Source: Campylobacteraceae bacterium
GTDB taxonomy: Bacteria; Campylobacterota; Campylobacteria; Campylobacterales; Campylobacteraceae
NCBI GenBank assembly: GCA_900753405.1
Contig: CAADYZ010000015.1
Coordinates: forward strand, 67,735-131,734
Reading direction: 5' to 3'
DNA: 64,000 bases
Made by a program: the position numbers and the translations under genes. Numbering within the stretch: the first letter of the stretch is position 1; each line of letters begins with the position of its first letter. The notes under the pieces are model-generated. The model had not been told where the DNA came from. It saw only the letters and a program-made list of their open reading frames with translations, and did not search any database. Shown here piece after piece: positions 1 through 7,851 of this stretch.

Positions 1-1409
1 ACCAAGTCATCCACCAACACGCCAAGATACGCCTCGTCTCTGCTTAAAACCAGCTCGCCGCCAAGTGCGTTGTCGCCAAAACCAAGCGAAAGTGCGGCGT
101 TTGCACCTGCTGCAAAGCCCTGTGCCGCCGCCTCTTCGTAGCCTGTCGTGCCGTTGATCTGCCCTGCGAGGTAAAGCCCGCCGACCGCCCTAGTTTCAAG
201 CGTGTGGCGAAGCTGAGTTGGCAAGACAAAGTCATACTCAATTGCATATCCGTGCCGCGTAATCACCGCGTTTTCAAAGCCTCTGACGCTGCGAAGTGTG
301 TCAAGCTGAACCTCGTAAGGCAGTGAAGTTGAAAAGCCGTTGATGTAAAATTCGTTTGCTTGCGCGGTTTGCGGCTCGATGAAAAGGTGGTGTCGCTCGC
401 GCGTGGCAAAGCGGTTGATCTTATCTTCGATGCTAGGGCAATAGCGCGGACCAGTGGCGTTGATCTGCCCTGTAAAAAGCGGCGCGCGGTGGAAATTCGA
501 GGCGATTTTCTCGTGCGTGACGGCGTTTGTGTAGGCGATGAAACACGGCAATTCTTTTGGCTCGAACTCGCCATTTTGGTTGAAATTACGCGGAAATTTC
601 CGCCAAAAAGTTGTCAAATTCGAATTTGACAAACCTTTTTGTCCGCCCAAACGCGCAAGCCAAAACTCACAGCTAAACTCCTCATTTTGCGGCGGTTGCG
701 TTGTATTTTGTTTTTTTGCCGCCCGTTTGTGCCGAAAGCTAAACGGCGTGGCAAACTCGTCACTTGGCTGCATCTCAAACGCGCTAAAATCCAGCGACTC
801 GCCAAGCACGCGCGGGCAAGTGCCAGTCTTCAAACGACTCATCTCCAACCCCAAATTCGCAAGTGAAGTCGAGAGGTTTTTTGCGCCAAATTCGCCTACT
901 CGTCCAGCTTTTAGCTGAACTTCGCCGATGTGGATTGTCGCGTCAAGAAAAGTGCCAGTGGTGATAATTAGTTTGCGAGTTTTGTAGTAGTTTCCAAGCT
1001 GAGTTTTCACCCCGCAAACCGCGCCATTTTGCGTGAAAATCTCGCTCGTCATCTCTTGCGTGACTTGCAAATTCGGTGTCGTCAAAAGCAGTGTCCTAGC
1101 CGCAACCCTGTAAAGGTCCATATCAATCTGCGCCCTACTTCCACGCACAGCAGAACCCTTGCTCTCGTTTAAAACCCTAAACTGAATCCCCGCAACATCA
1201 GTCAAAACGCCCATCGCCCCGCCGAGCGCATCCACCTCTTTAACCAAGTGTCCCTTCGCCAAACCGCCGATCGCAGGGTTGCAGCTTGCCGCGCCGATCT
1301 GGTCAATTAGCGTTGTAATCAAAAGCGTCTTTGCCCCCATCCTAGCCGCCGCAAAACTCGCCTCGATCCCCGCGTGACCGCCGCCTATTACTATCACATC
1401 AAATTCCAT
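1..1409 (-). CDS. mnmG: tRNA uridine-5-carboxymethylaminomethyl modification enzyme MnmG (GidA), C-terminus cut by window edge
   Basis: FAD-dependent enzyme that, with MnmE, installs the cmnm5 group on wobble U34 of tRNAs in the cytoplasm. The reading frame is open from the ATG at 1407-1409 to base 1, giving about 469 of the usual ~620 residues. It starts MEFDVIVIGGGHAG (Rossmann FAD motif, residues 9-14) and contains the family signature GPRYCPSIEDK near plus positions 415-450. Between the conserved FSF (residue ~219) and ELPCFIAYTN segments, where relatives have only a few residues, there is an extra stretch of roughly 45-50 residues rich in K, N and Q. It contains the palindrome-encoded SNSNL at about residues 261-265. 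The extra segment is in frame and probably tolerated as a surface loop. The gene is divergent from fbp. Confidence 0.95.
   Translation of the reverse strand, partial: MEFDVIVIGGGHAGIEASFAAARMGAKTLLITTLIDQIGAASCNPAIGGLAKGHLVKEVDALGGAMGVLTDVAGIQFRVLNESKGSAVRGSRAQIDMDLYRVAARTLLLTTPNLQVTQEMTSEIFTQNGAVCGVKTQLGNYYKTRKLIITTGTFLDATIHIGEVQLKAGRVGEFGAKNLSTSLANLGLEMSRLKTGTCPRVLGESLDFSAFEMQPSDEFATPFSFRHKRAAKKQNTTQPPQNEEFSCEFWLARLGGQKGLSNSNLTTFWRKFPRNFNQNGEFEPKELPCFIAYTNAVTHEKIASNFHRAPLFTGQINATGPRYCPSIEDKINRFATRERHHLFIEPQTAQANEFYINGFSTSLPYEVQLDTLRSVRGFENAVITRHGYAIEYDFVLPTQLRHTLETRAVGGLYLAGQINGTTGYEEAAAQGFAAGANAALSLGFGDNALGGELVLSRDEAYLGVLVDDL
613..630. repeat. Perfect dispersed palindrome, in mnmG
   Basis: GTCAAATTCGAATTTGAC. 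It is read on the minus strand as SNSNL within the extra loop of MnmG. Confidence 0.95.
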
Positions 1410-1511
1410 TGTCGCCCCAATTTTCAATTTAAGTCGCGGATTTTAACGAAAATAAAGTAAAAAGAAATTAAAATCGCCCATAAAACTATCCAAAAGTAAA
1501 AAGGGGCGAAA
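1410..1511. promoter_or_regulatory. Divergent mnmG/fbp intergenic region
   Basis: This 102-bp AT-rich spacer must hold promoters for both divergent genes. On the minus strand TAAAAT (1445 to 1440) is a possible -10 for mnmG. On the plus strand the run AAAAGGGGCG just before 1512 is the fbp ribosome binding site. The assignments are by eye and weak. Confidence 0.35.
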
Positions 1512-2351
1512 ATGACTGAAATTTTTGAAGGCATCCAAAGGTGCGCACTCGCTATTAGCAACCTGCTAAAATACGGCGAACAAGGCTACACGGAGCATTC
1601 AAACGCAACGGGCGATGTGCAGTTGAAGCTTGATGTTGCGAGTGACGAAGTTGTCACAAAAGAGCTTGGGAAAATCAGCGCGATCAAACGCCTAGTCAGC
1701 GAAGAGAAAGAAGAAGCGTTAGAGCTGAATGAAAACGGCAAATTCATTGTCGCTTACGACCCGCTTGACGGCAGCAGTTTGGTGGATGTGAATTTTAGCA
1801 TCGGGTCGATTTTTGGTGTTTATCAAGGTGAGTTGAAGCCTAAAAACCTCGTTGCAAGCGGTTATGTGCTTTACGGACCTCGCACGGAGATCGTCTGGTG
1901 CGAGGAGAGTCCGAAACTTTTTGTGCTTGGCAAGGACGAGAAATTCGCGTTTGTAAGAGAGCTAAAACTCAACCAAAAAGGCAAACTTAACGCCACTGGC
2001 GGGACGCAAAAGGGTTGGAGTCAAAGCCACAGAGAGCTTGTCAGAGGACTGTTTGAGGAGGGTTACAGGCTTCGTTACAGCGGGGCGATGGTGGCGGATT
2101 TGCACCAAATTTTGCTAAAAGGCGGCGGTTTGTTTAGCTACCCTCCGACAACTGACGCGCCAAATGGCAAGCTGAGGATTAGCTTTGAGGTGTTGCCTTT
2201 TGCGTGGATTTTCCAAAAGGCTGGCGGGGCTACGACAAACGGCACGAACGAGTCTCTTTTTGAGATCGACCTGCCAAAAATTCACGCCACAACGCCTTGT
2301 TATTTTGGGTCAAAATACGAGATCGAGAAGGTGCGTAAATGCAATTCTTAG
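1512..2351 (+). CDS. fbp: Fructose-1,6-bisphosphatase, class I
   Basis: Hydrolyses fructose 1,6-bisphosphate to fructose 6-phosphate, the committed step of gluconeogenesis; cytoplasmic, Mg-dependent. The 279-residue product carries the metal-binding signature DPLDGSS at residues 83-89, followed by the typical SIGSIFGVY, and later the SGAMVADLHQIL and FEVLPFAWIFQKAGG segments of class I enzymes. Length is slightly under the usual 320-340 but normal for Campylobacterota. The ATG follows AGGGG at good spacing. The last 13 bases overlap the next gene, so the two are almost certainly cotranscribed. A gluconeogenic enzyme fits an organism that does not ferment sugars. Confidence 0.95.
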   Translation: MTEIFEGIQRCALAISNLLKYGEQGYTEHSNATGDVQLKLDVASDEVVTKELGKISAIKRLVSEEKEEALELNENGKFIVAYDPLDGSSLVDVNFSIGSIFGVYQGELKPKNLVASGYVLYGPRTEIVWCEESPKLFVLGKDEKFAFVRELKLNQKGKLNATGGTQKGWSQSHRELVRGLFEEGYRLRYSGAMVADLHQILLKGGGLFSYPPTTDAPNGKLRISFEVLPFAWIFQKAGGATTNGTNESLFEIDLPKIHATTPCYFGSKYEIEKVRKCNS

Positions 2352-2635
2352 AACAAAAGGCGCAAATGCTCTCTTGCCGCGAAAAAAACATCAAAGCAGA
2401 AGACAAAAGCAGCTGCAAACACTGCGCCAAAGTCTATGACTGCGAGTTTAAAGAGGAGTTTTTACAAGCCGCCTTTTCACACTACTTGCAAGCCTTGCAG
2501 GAGTGCCAAAAAACAAAGGGTTTCAACTCGTGTAGCGGTTGCAGTGAGTTTTTTGAGTGCAAGCTTAGGCGGGATTATGTCGATGCGACATACGAAAAGC
2601 TCAACCGAAGTCGCGGCGGCGAGTTTGAGTTTTAG
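2339..2635 (+). CDS. Small cysteine-rich protein, function unknown
   Basis: A 98-residue product starting inside the end of fbp. It has two similar Cys clusters, C26-x2-C29-x5-C35 and C65-x2-C68-x5-C74, plus C13 and C56, which suggests metal (Zn or Fe-S) binding. It has no signal peptide or membrane segment, so it is probably cytoplasmic. A small hypothetical gene next to fbp is, from memory, also seen in C. jejuni, and the overlap argues for translational coupling. The stop codon TAG (2633-2635) shares its G with the first base of a palindrome copy. I do not recognise a named family, and the metal-binding role is inference. Confidence 0.8.
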   Translation: MQFLEQKAQMLSCREKNIKAEDKSSCKHCAKVYDCEFKEEFLQAAFSHYLQALQECQKTKGFNSCSGCSEFFECKLRRDYVDATYEKLNRSRGGEFEF

Positions 2636-2652
2636 TCAAATTCGAATTTGAC
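2635..2652. repeat. Perfect dispersed palindrome abutting a stop codon
   Basis: GTCAAATTCGAATTTGAC. Its first G is the last base of the preceding TAG stop. The same stop-plus-palindrome junction recurs at 4069-4088. Confidence 0.95.
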
Positions 2653-2672
2653 AAATTTGCAAAGGAAAAAAC

Positions 2673-3752
2673 TTGCGAAATCACAACTTTTTCAAAACAT
2701 TGTTAATGAGTCTTGCGGTTGGCGTGCTTTTTACGGCGTGCAGCCTCTTTCACGCACAAAAAGCTCCGAGCGTTGAGGAGATGGCAGGAGAGTTTTTGAT
2801 CCTCGGTTTTAACGCAAATTCTTCAACCAGCAAAGAGGCAAAGCGGGTGGCTCAAAAGCTAGAAAAAGGCGAGATCTCAGGTGTGATTTTCTTTAAGAGA
2901 AATGTCGCTAGCAAGGAGGATTTAACCGCCTTGACTGCCTCGTTTAAAAAAGCAAAAGCAGACGCCATCATCAGCATTGACGAAGAAGGCGGTTTGGTAA
3001 GCAGGTTTAGCAGCAAGAGCGGTTTTGAGACATTCGACTCGCCGCAAAGCGTGGCAAAAAGGCTCACGCCGCCGCAAGCAAAGGAGTATTACGCCAAAAT
3101 GGCAAAGCAGTTAAAAACGCTTGGCTTTAACCTCAACTTTGCGCCAGTTGCCGACCTCTCAAACCCCGCCTCGCCGATCATCGCGGGCAAAAAGCGCTCT
3201 TTTAGCGAGGACGAAAAAGTTGTCACTGCTTACGCCAAAGCCTTTATCGCCGCTCACAAGGAATTTGGCATTGCAACGACTCTGAAACACTTCGCAGGAC
3301 ACGGGCTAGCGTCTAGCGACACGCACAAGAGTGCTACCTACTCGGCGTTTAACCAACGCGAAATTTACCCTTTTCGGCAGCTTGCAAAAGAGGCGGAGGC
3401 GATGATGGTGAGTCACATTCACTTCAAAGGGCTAGACGAGGCAAATCCAGCAGTTTTTTCAAAAAAAGTTGTGGATTACGCTCGTAAAAATTTGGGCTTT
3501 AAAGGGGTGATGGTGAGTGATGATTTGATGATGGGGGCGCTTGGTGCGTGGAGTTTTGAAGACAGAGTCGTCAAGGCGTTGCAAGCAGGGATCGACCTGC
3601 TGATCATCAGCGAGCCAAATCAAAACAAACAAGACTTGGCTTTGAAAGCAAGGGGGGCGATTTTGCAGGCGGTTAAAGAGGGGCGACTGAACCAAAAACA
3701 GCTCGAAAAAGCCTACTGGCGCGTGGCTGAGTTTAAGAAAAACTTAAAGTAG
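2673..3752 (+). CDS. nagZ: Glycoside hydrolase family 3 (NagZ-like beta-N-acetylhexosaminidase), predicted lipoprotein
   Basis: Family 3 enzymes of this type remove N-acetylglucosamine from peptidoglycan fragments. The 359-residue product begins at TTG after AAAGGA and has a lipoprotein signal ending LFTAC (Cys23), so it is predicted to be anchored on the periplasmic side. Classical NagZ is cytoplasmic. It contains the family core: IDEEGG, KHFAGHG at 205-211 (usually KHFPGHG, so Pro is Ala here), the DTH of the flexible catalytic loop at 216-218, and VSDDLMM, which carries the nucleophile Asp near residue 282. A short unknown gene follows after 4 bases. Exact substrate is not certain; other GH3 beta-glycosidases are possible. 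Confidence 0.85.
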   Translation: MRNHNFFKTLLMSLAVGVLFTACSLFHAQKAPSVEEMAGEFLILGFNANSSTSKEAKRVAQKLEKGEISGVIFFKRNVASKEDLTALTASFKKAKADAIISIDEEGGLVSRFSSKSGFETFDSPQSVAKRLTPPQAKEYYAKMAKQLKTLGFNLNFAPVADLSNPASPIIAGKKRSFSEDEKVVTAYAKAFIAAHKEFGIATTLKHFAGHGLASSDTHKSATYSAFNQREIYPFRQLAKEAEAMMVSHIHFKGLDEANPAVFSKKVVDYARKNLGFKGVMVSDDLMMGALGAWSFEDRVVKALQAGIDLLIISEPNQNKQDLALKARGAILQAVKEGRLNQKQLEKAYWRVAEFKKNLK

Positions 3753-3756
3753 AGCG

Positions 3757-4071
3757 ATGCACGACAAGCAAGAGAGAGTAAAGTTTTTGCGGGCTTTAAC
3801 AAAGGTTGCAAACGCCGCGTTCAACGCCATCCGCAGAGACGATTTTCAAGGCGAAAAATTCGCCAAAGCGATGCAAAAACACGCCTCGTTTTTAAACAAC
3901 ATCACACCCGTTTTTTTAGACAAACCTTACAACAAAAAGCTGCTTGAATTTGTGAATTTGTGTCTCTCGTGTCAAGACAAAGAGAGGCTAATTGCTGCTG
4001 CAAACGAGTTAGACAAGCTGAAAAACTCGACAATTTACAAGCGAGAGAGGCGAAGGCGGGATGATTTTTAG
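3757..4071 (+). CDS. Small hypothetical protein, 104 residues
   Basis: A basic, mostly helical 104-residue protein with no signal peptide, starting 5 bases after the NagZ-like gene and so probably in the same transcript. It has two Cys close together (LCLSC) and ends in a highly charged tail (KRERRRRDDF). I do not recognise a domain. The TAG stop at 4069-4071 runs directly into a palindrome copy, exactly as the stop at 2633-2635 does. Confidence 0.7.
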   Translation: MHDKQERVKFLRALTKVANAAFNAIRRDDFQGEKFAKAMQKHASFLNNITPVFLDKPYNKKLLEFVNLCLSCQDKERLIAAANELDKLKNSTIYKRERRRRDDF

Positions 4072-4088
4072 TCAAATTCGAATTTGAC
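4071..4088. repeat. Perfect dispersed palindrome abutting a stop codon
   Basis: GTCAAATTCGAATTTGAC. Its right edge (TTGACA, 4084-4089) doubles as a -35 box for the promoter upstream of the 69-residue gene. Confidence 0.95.
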
Positions 4089-4112
4089 AAATTTAGTAAA
4101 GAAAAATATAAT
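4084..4112 (+). promoter_or_regulatory. Consensus sigma-70 promoter using the palindrome as -35
   Basis: TTGACA at 4084-4089 and TATAAT at 4107-4112, separated by exactly 17 bases, a perfect match to the bacterial consensus. The -35 hexamer comes from the right arm of the palindrome at 4071-4088. Predicted start is near 4119, about 60 bases before the ATG at 4180. Confidence 0.75.
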
Positions 4113-4179
4113 ATTAAGTTTTTATTAAGATATTTTTTACTAAACTTCCGCGAATTTTACTATCATCAGGGGAGAGAAA

Positions 4180-4389
4180 ATGACTTATGACGAAATGGAA
4201 CTAGAAGCAAGAATGCAAGAAATTCTTGAAGAGTGCGGAGAGTTTGAAAACCTCGATGACGAAGAACTTTACGAGTTGATCGAAAATGTAAAAGAGCAGA
4301 TGGATGTGGAGGTTGAAGAGGCTTTTGAGTTTCTAAATCAATACTCGCCGATTAGCAAAAAACGCTTCTTTGCGCTTTATGCGATTTGA
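4180..4389 (+). CDS. Small acidic hypothetical protein, 69 residues
   Basis: A very acidic protein (many Glu and Asp in the first 50 residues, then a short basic/aromatic tail KKRFFALYAI), probably helical and cytoplasmic. The ATG follows GGGGAGAG, a strong ribosome binding site, and a consensus promoter lies about 60 bases upstream, so it is likely well expressed. It is followed 21 bases later by the M23 peptidase gene and may share its transcript. No family recognised. Confidence 0.7.
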   Translation: MTYDEMELEARMQEILEECGEFENLDDEELYELIENVKEQMDVEVEEAFEFLNQYSPISKKRFFALYAI

Positions 4390-4410
4390 TTTATCAAAAA
4401 AAGGCTTGGT

Positions 4411-5349
4411 TTGAAGAAAATTTTGAGTGCTTTAACGCTTGGTGCGGGCATACTTTTTGCTCAAAGCCAAGAGAATTTAAAACCAAGCCTTACAAATTTA
4501 AACACAACCACTTTAAACAAAACCGCCACGCCGCTTGTCATCCACAACGGCGAAGTAAGCGTGCTAACTTCTTTGCAAAAACCAAATTTGATTTTGTATT
4601 TTAAAAACGGCAACTCAACAAGCGAAGGTAGGAAAATCGAGTGGCTAAAACACCCAACACAAAAAGGCTTTTTCGCCGTCTTAGCCCAGCCTTACCGCGC
4701 GACTCACTCACTTGTAATCACCGACCAAGACGGACGAAAACAGCCATTTGAAGTCGCATTTGTGAAAAAACAATACCCAAGCGAGGCGATCAAAGTCGCA
4801 CCAAACAAACTACAATACCCACCGCAAACCGCAAAGCGGATCGCCGCTGAATACAAAGAGGCGATGGAGATCTACTCAAACAGCGTGCAAGACACGCTTT
4901 TTCAAACACCCTTTCAAAAGCCGCTCAACAGCAAGATCACCAGCCATTACGGCAACGCTAGAACCTACAACGGACAGCTAAAAAGCTTTCACGGCGGGAC
5001 GGACTTTCGCGCGCCCATTGGCACGAACATCACCGCTTCTAACAGCGGAGTTGTCAGACTTGCCAAGCAGCGATTTTTAAGCGGCGGAAGCGTTTTGATC
5101 GACCACGGCGGCGGGATTTTTACTAAATATTTCCACCTCAGCGAGATCTTCGTCACGCCCGGGCAGTTTGTCGAAAAGGGCGAGCTTTTGGCAAAAAGCG
5201 GCAACACGGGCAGAAGCAGCGGACCGCACTTGCACTTTGGCGTTGCGGTAAATGGCGTGGATGTAAATCCGCTTGATTTCATCGAGAAAATCAACGCCAT
5301 TTTTGAGCCGCAACTCGTGCAGGCGTTAGACATCAACCAAGTTAAATAA
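4411..5349 (+). CDS. M23 (LytM) family peptidoglycan metallopeptidase
   Basis: Periplasmic Zn peptidase that cuts peptide cross-links in peptidoglycan; in Campylobacterota such enzymes shape the helical cell. The 312-residue product starts at TTG (MKKILSALTL, signal peptide to about residue 18). An N-terminal beta-rich region of about 150 residues precedes the catalytic domain, where the Zn ligands H194 and D198 (HGGTD) and H275 (HLHF, 273-276) are all present, so it should be active. A palindrome variant encodes KPNLI near residue 58. It resembles the shape-determining Csd/Pgp group, but which member cannot be told from sequence alone. Confidence 0.88.
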   Translation: MKKILSALTLGAGILFAQSQENLKPSLTNLNTTTLNKTATPLVIHNGEVSVLTSLQKPNLILYFKNGNSTSEGRKIEWLKHPTQKGFFAVLAQPYRATHSLVITDQDGRKQPFEVAFVKKQYPSEAIKVAPNKLQYPPQTAKRIAAEYKEAMEIYSNSVQDTLFQTPFQKPLNSKITSHYGNARTYNGQLKSFHGGTDFRAPIGTNITASNSGVVRLAKQRFLSGGSVLIDHGGGIFTKYFHLSEIFVTPGQFVEKGELLAKSGNTGRSSGPHLHFGVAVNGVDVNPLDFIEKINAIFEPQLVQALDINQVK

Positions 5350-5413
5350 CCGAGCAATTTAACTTTTTTCTAACATTTTTTTTCTAACATTCGTCACTTT
5401 TAAAGGAGAAAAT

Positions 5414-5857
5414 ATGCGAAAAATCATCACATCTTCAATCGTCTCAGGCTTTCTTGCAACCGCTGCTTTTGGTACGCCAAACGCGACTCAAAGCCCAAAT
5501 CCACAAGAGCTGGCTACGCAACATTTTAAAATTTTCGAGCGAGGCGCGGCTCTTAAAGCTGAGCTTCTTGGCGTGTGCGAGCAGATCGGCAAGGACAAAA
5601 TGCAGCTTGCGGAGCTACAAAAGTCGTTGCCACCAAAACAACACAAGGCTTTCAAAAAGGAATACCGCCAAGCGATGAAGAAAAATTTTGAAAACTCAAA
5701 CGCCTTGTTTGACACTCGAATTTGTAAAACACTTTTGAAAAAAGCTGAGAAAAAAGGCGGCAAAAAGGAGCGCGGAGAGGGTTTTGTCGGTCCAAAGGAC
5801 GGCTTTGTTGGTGAAAATAAAGGCAGTTTTTACGGACCGGGAGGGATGAGTAAATAA
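5414..5857 (+). CDS. Small secreted protein upstream of a two-component system
   Basis: A 147-residue protein with a Sec signal peptide (MRKIITSSIVSGFLATAAFG), two Cys in the mature part (LGVC and RICK) that could form a disulfide, a Lys-rich helical middle and a Gly-rich tail (GFVGPKDGFVGENKGS). The ATG follows AAAGGAG. It lies about 30 bases before a response regulator/histidine kinase pair, so it may be a periplasmic modulator of that sensor in the manner of CpxP/Spy proteins. That is inference from position and size, as I see no clear LTXXQ-type motif. Confidence 0.75.
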   Translation: MRKIITSSIVSGFLATAAFGTPNATQSPNPQELATQHFKIFERGAALKAELLGVCEQIGKDKMQLAELQKSLPPKQHKAFKKEYRQAMKKNFENSNALFDTRICKTLLKKAEKKGGKKERGEGFVGPKDGFVGENKGSFYGPGGMSK

Positions 5858-5891
5858 CCAAATTTGATTTTGACAATTCAAAGAGGTGGAA

Positions 5892-6557
5892 ATGAACAGG
5901 ATTTTAGTCTTAGAAGATGAGCCGTTGTTGAATGAGATGATGAGCGAATTTTTGCGTAACGAAGGCTTTAAGGTAACCTCTTGTGCGAGTTACGACAAGG
6001 CGTTATGCCTAGCGTATGAAAACCACTTTGACCTGCTTATTTTTGATGTGAAGATCATTGGAGGCAACGGCTTTGAGCTGCTTTGCGAGTTGCGAAAAAG
6101 CGGTGTTGGCACGCCGTGCATCTTCACAACCTCGCTCAACGGCATTAGCGATGTCAAAAAGGGGTTTGACGCTGGGTGTGATGATTATATCAAAAAGCCT
6201 TTTGAGCTTGCTGAACTTGGGCTGAGGGTGAAAAACATCCTCAAACGAAAGTTTTTGGCAAACGGAGAAGGGCGCGTGAAAATCGCCTCCAAATTCGAAT
6301 TTGACACGATCAAAAAAGAGCTTTTTTGCGAAGGCGAAATGGTAAATCTTAGCAAAAAAGAGCGGGATTTGCTTAGTTTGTTGCTGCAAAATCGCGGGCA
6401 AATTCTCTCAAAAGAGTTGATTTTAAACCAAATTTGGGAGTTTGATGAGATGCCAAATGAGGGAAGTTTGCGAGTTTATATCGTAAATTTACGCAAAATT
6501 TTAGGCGAAAGCGTCATCAAAAACCACTCAAAAATCGGCTACGAGTTTGTTGGATGA
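5892..6557 (+). CDS. OmpR-family response regulator
   Basis: DNA-binding regulator of a two-component system. The receiver domain (residues 1-115) has the acidic pocket E8/D9, phospho-acceptor D52 and K102-P103; the C-terminal winged helix includes LSKKERDLLSLLL and the SLRVYIVNLRKIL recognition helix. I chose the ATG at 5892, six bases after AGAGG, over the GTG at 5886. A perfect palindrome (6288-6305 region) is read as SKFEFDT at the start of the DNA-binding domain, where its beta-strand character fits the fold. The stop overlaps the kinase start by 4 bases (ATGA). Target genes are unknown. Confidence 0.93.
   Translation: MNRILVLEDEPLLNEMMSEFLRNEGFKVTSCASYDKALCLAYENHFDLLIFDVKIIGGNGFELLCELRKSGVGTPCIFTTSLNGISDVKKGFDAGCDDYIKKPFELAELGLRVKNILKRKFLANGEGRVKIASKFEFDTIKKELFCEGEMVNLSKKERDLLSLLLQNRGQILSKELILNQIWEFDEMPNEGSLRVYIVNLRKILGESVIKNHSKIGYEFVG
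6290..6303. repeat. Palindrome core in response regulator gene
   Basis: CAAATTCGAATTTG, read as KFEFD between the receiver and DNA-binding domains. Confidence 0.9.
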
Positions 6558-7741
6558 AAAGTATGCTAAAAAACCGCTACATTTTACCGATTTTGCTGCT
6601 TTACTTGCTGACTTCGGTTGGGTTTTTGAGCGCTTTTTCGTTTGGATATTACAAAGAAAGGCGTGTGGATGAGATTAGAGATTTGCACCAAAATCTTGTC
6701 ATCATCTCGCACAAAGTCAAATTTGGTTTAGCAGATGGTATTCACCTTGACGAAATTCGCGAAATTTTGGGGGATTTGAAGCTGAATTTGTACGCTGGCG
6801 GCAAGGCGCTCATTCACGATTTTGAGCCGCCGATTTTCCGCGGCGAGTTTGCTGTTAGCGGAGATTTTGTCTTTTTTAGGGATTACAGCAGGCTGAAAAA
6901 CACTACCAAACACTCGCCAAAAGAGCAACAGAGTGCCAAAAAAGGCGAGTTTGAAAAATTTCGCACCTCAACAAGCAAAAACGACATCTACTTGGAGTTG
7001 ATGGCTTCGTTGCCAAACTCAAATTTGCTTTTGACGCAAATCATCCTTGCTGACCTTGCCATTTTACTTGTGATTTTGACAATCGCCTACTTTTTGCTGC
7101 GGCTCTCTTACCGCCCATTTGTCGCACAAATCAACCGCCTCAACGACTTCATCGCCGACACGACACACGAGATTAACACGCCGCTTTGCGTGATTTTAAT
7201 GAGCGTTGAGATGTTTGAGAAAAATCCTGAAAAATACCTCCAAAACATCAAAATCGCCAGCAAAAATCTCAACTCCATTTTCAACAACCTCTCATCAAAT
7301 TTGCGTGAAGAACCGCACGAAGTTAGTTTAGTTAATGTTAAAGAATTATTAATTAACAAAACCGAACTTCTTAAACTAAACGCAAATAACATAACTTTTG
7401 CGTTAAACGCTGATGAGGTTGTGCTTTACACGGATAAATTCCGCTTGGATAAAATCATCGAAAACCTCCTCACAAACGCCATTAAATACGGCTTTAACAG
7501 CTCTGTGGTTAGCATTGTTTTGCACAGAGAATCGCTTAGCGTGACAAATCAAGGCGAGGAAATTTCACCGCAAAATCTCAAAAAAATGTATGAAAAATTC
7601 AGCCGTTTTAACTCCAAAAGTGGCGTTGGCGGGTTTGGGATTGGTTTAAATTTGGTTAAAAGATATTGCAATGAGCTTGGCTTTAAGGTTAGCTGTTTGA
7701 GTTTTAACAAACAGACGACTTTTAAGGTTGAGTTTAAATAA
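6554..7741 (+). CDS. Membrane sensor histidine kinase
   Basis: Partner of the response regulator it overlaps by 4 bases. 395 residues: membrane segment about 9-31, a small periplasmic sensor domain of about 130 residues, second membrane segment about 161-183, then H-box ADTTHEINTPL with phospho-acceptor H205, N-box ENLLTNAIKY and G-box GGFGIGLNLV. There is no obvious HAMP domain; the H-box follows the membrane closely. The sensor region contains SNSNL-like LPNSNLL just before the second membrane segment. The ligand is unknown, but the secreted protein at 5414 is a candidate partner. A palindrome variant follows the stop. Confidence 0.92.
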   Translation: MKSMLKNRYILPILLLYLLTSVGFLSAFSFGYYKERRVDEIRDLHQNLVIISHKVKFGLADGIHLDEIREILGDLKLNLYAGGKALIHDFEPPIFRGEFAVSGDFVFFRDYSRLKNTTKHSPKEQQSAKKGEFEKFRTSTSKNDIYLELMASLPNSNLLLTQIILADLAILLVILTIAYFLLRLSYRPFVAQINRLNDFIADTTHEINTPLCVILMSVEMFEKNPEKYLQNIKIASKNLNSIFNNLSSNLREEPHEVSLVNVKELLINKTELLKLNANNITFALNADEVVLYTDKFRLDKIIENLLTNAIKYGFNSSVVSIVLHRESLSVTNQGEEISPQNLKKMYEKFSRFNSKSGVGGFGIGLNLVKRYCNELGFKVSCLSFNKQTTFKVEFK

Positions 7742-7790
7742 TCAAATTCGGTTTTGACAAATTCGGGCGTAATCATAAATATTTTTTTAA

Positions 7791-7819
7791 TTAATTCTTA
7801 ATTAAAAAGAAGTTAGAAT
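7791..7819 (+). promoter_or_regulatory. Candidate promoter for the antiporter gene
   Basis: TTAATT (7791-7796) and TAGAAT (7814-7819) with a 17-base spacer, in a T-rich stretch, about 32 bases before the ATG. The -35 match is poor, which is normal in Campylobacter. Confidence 0.45.
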
Positions 7820-7851
7820 CAGCCTTTTTACAAAACTCTTAAAGGCGATGA

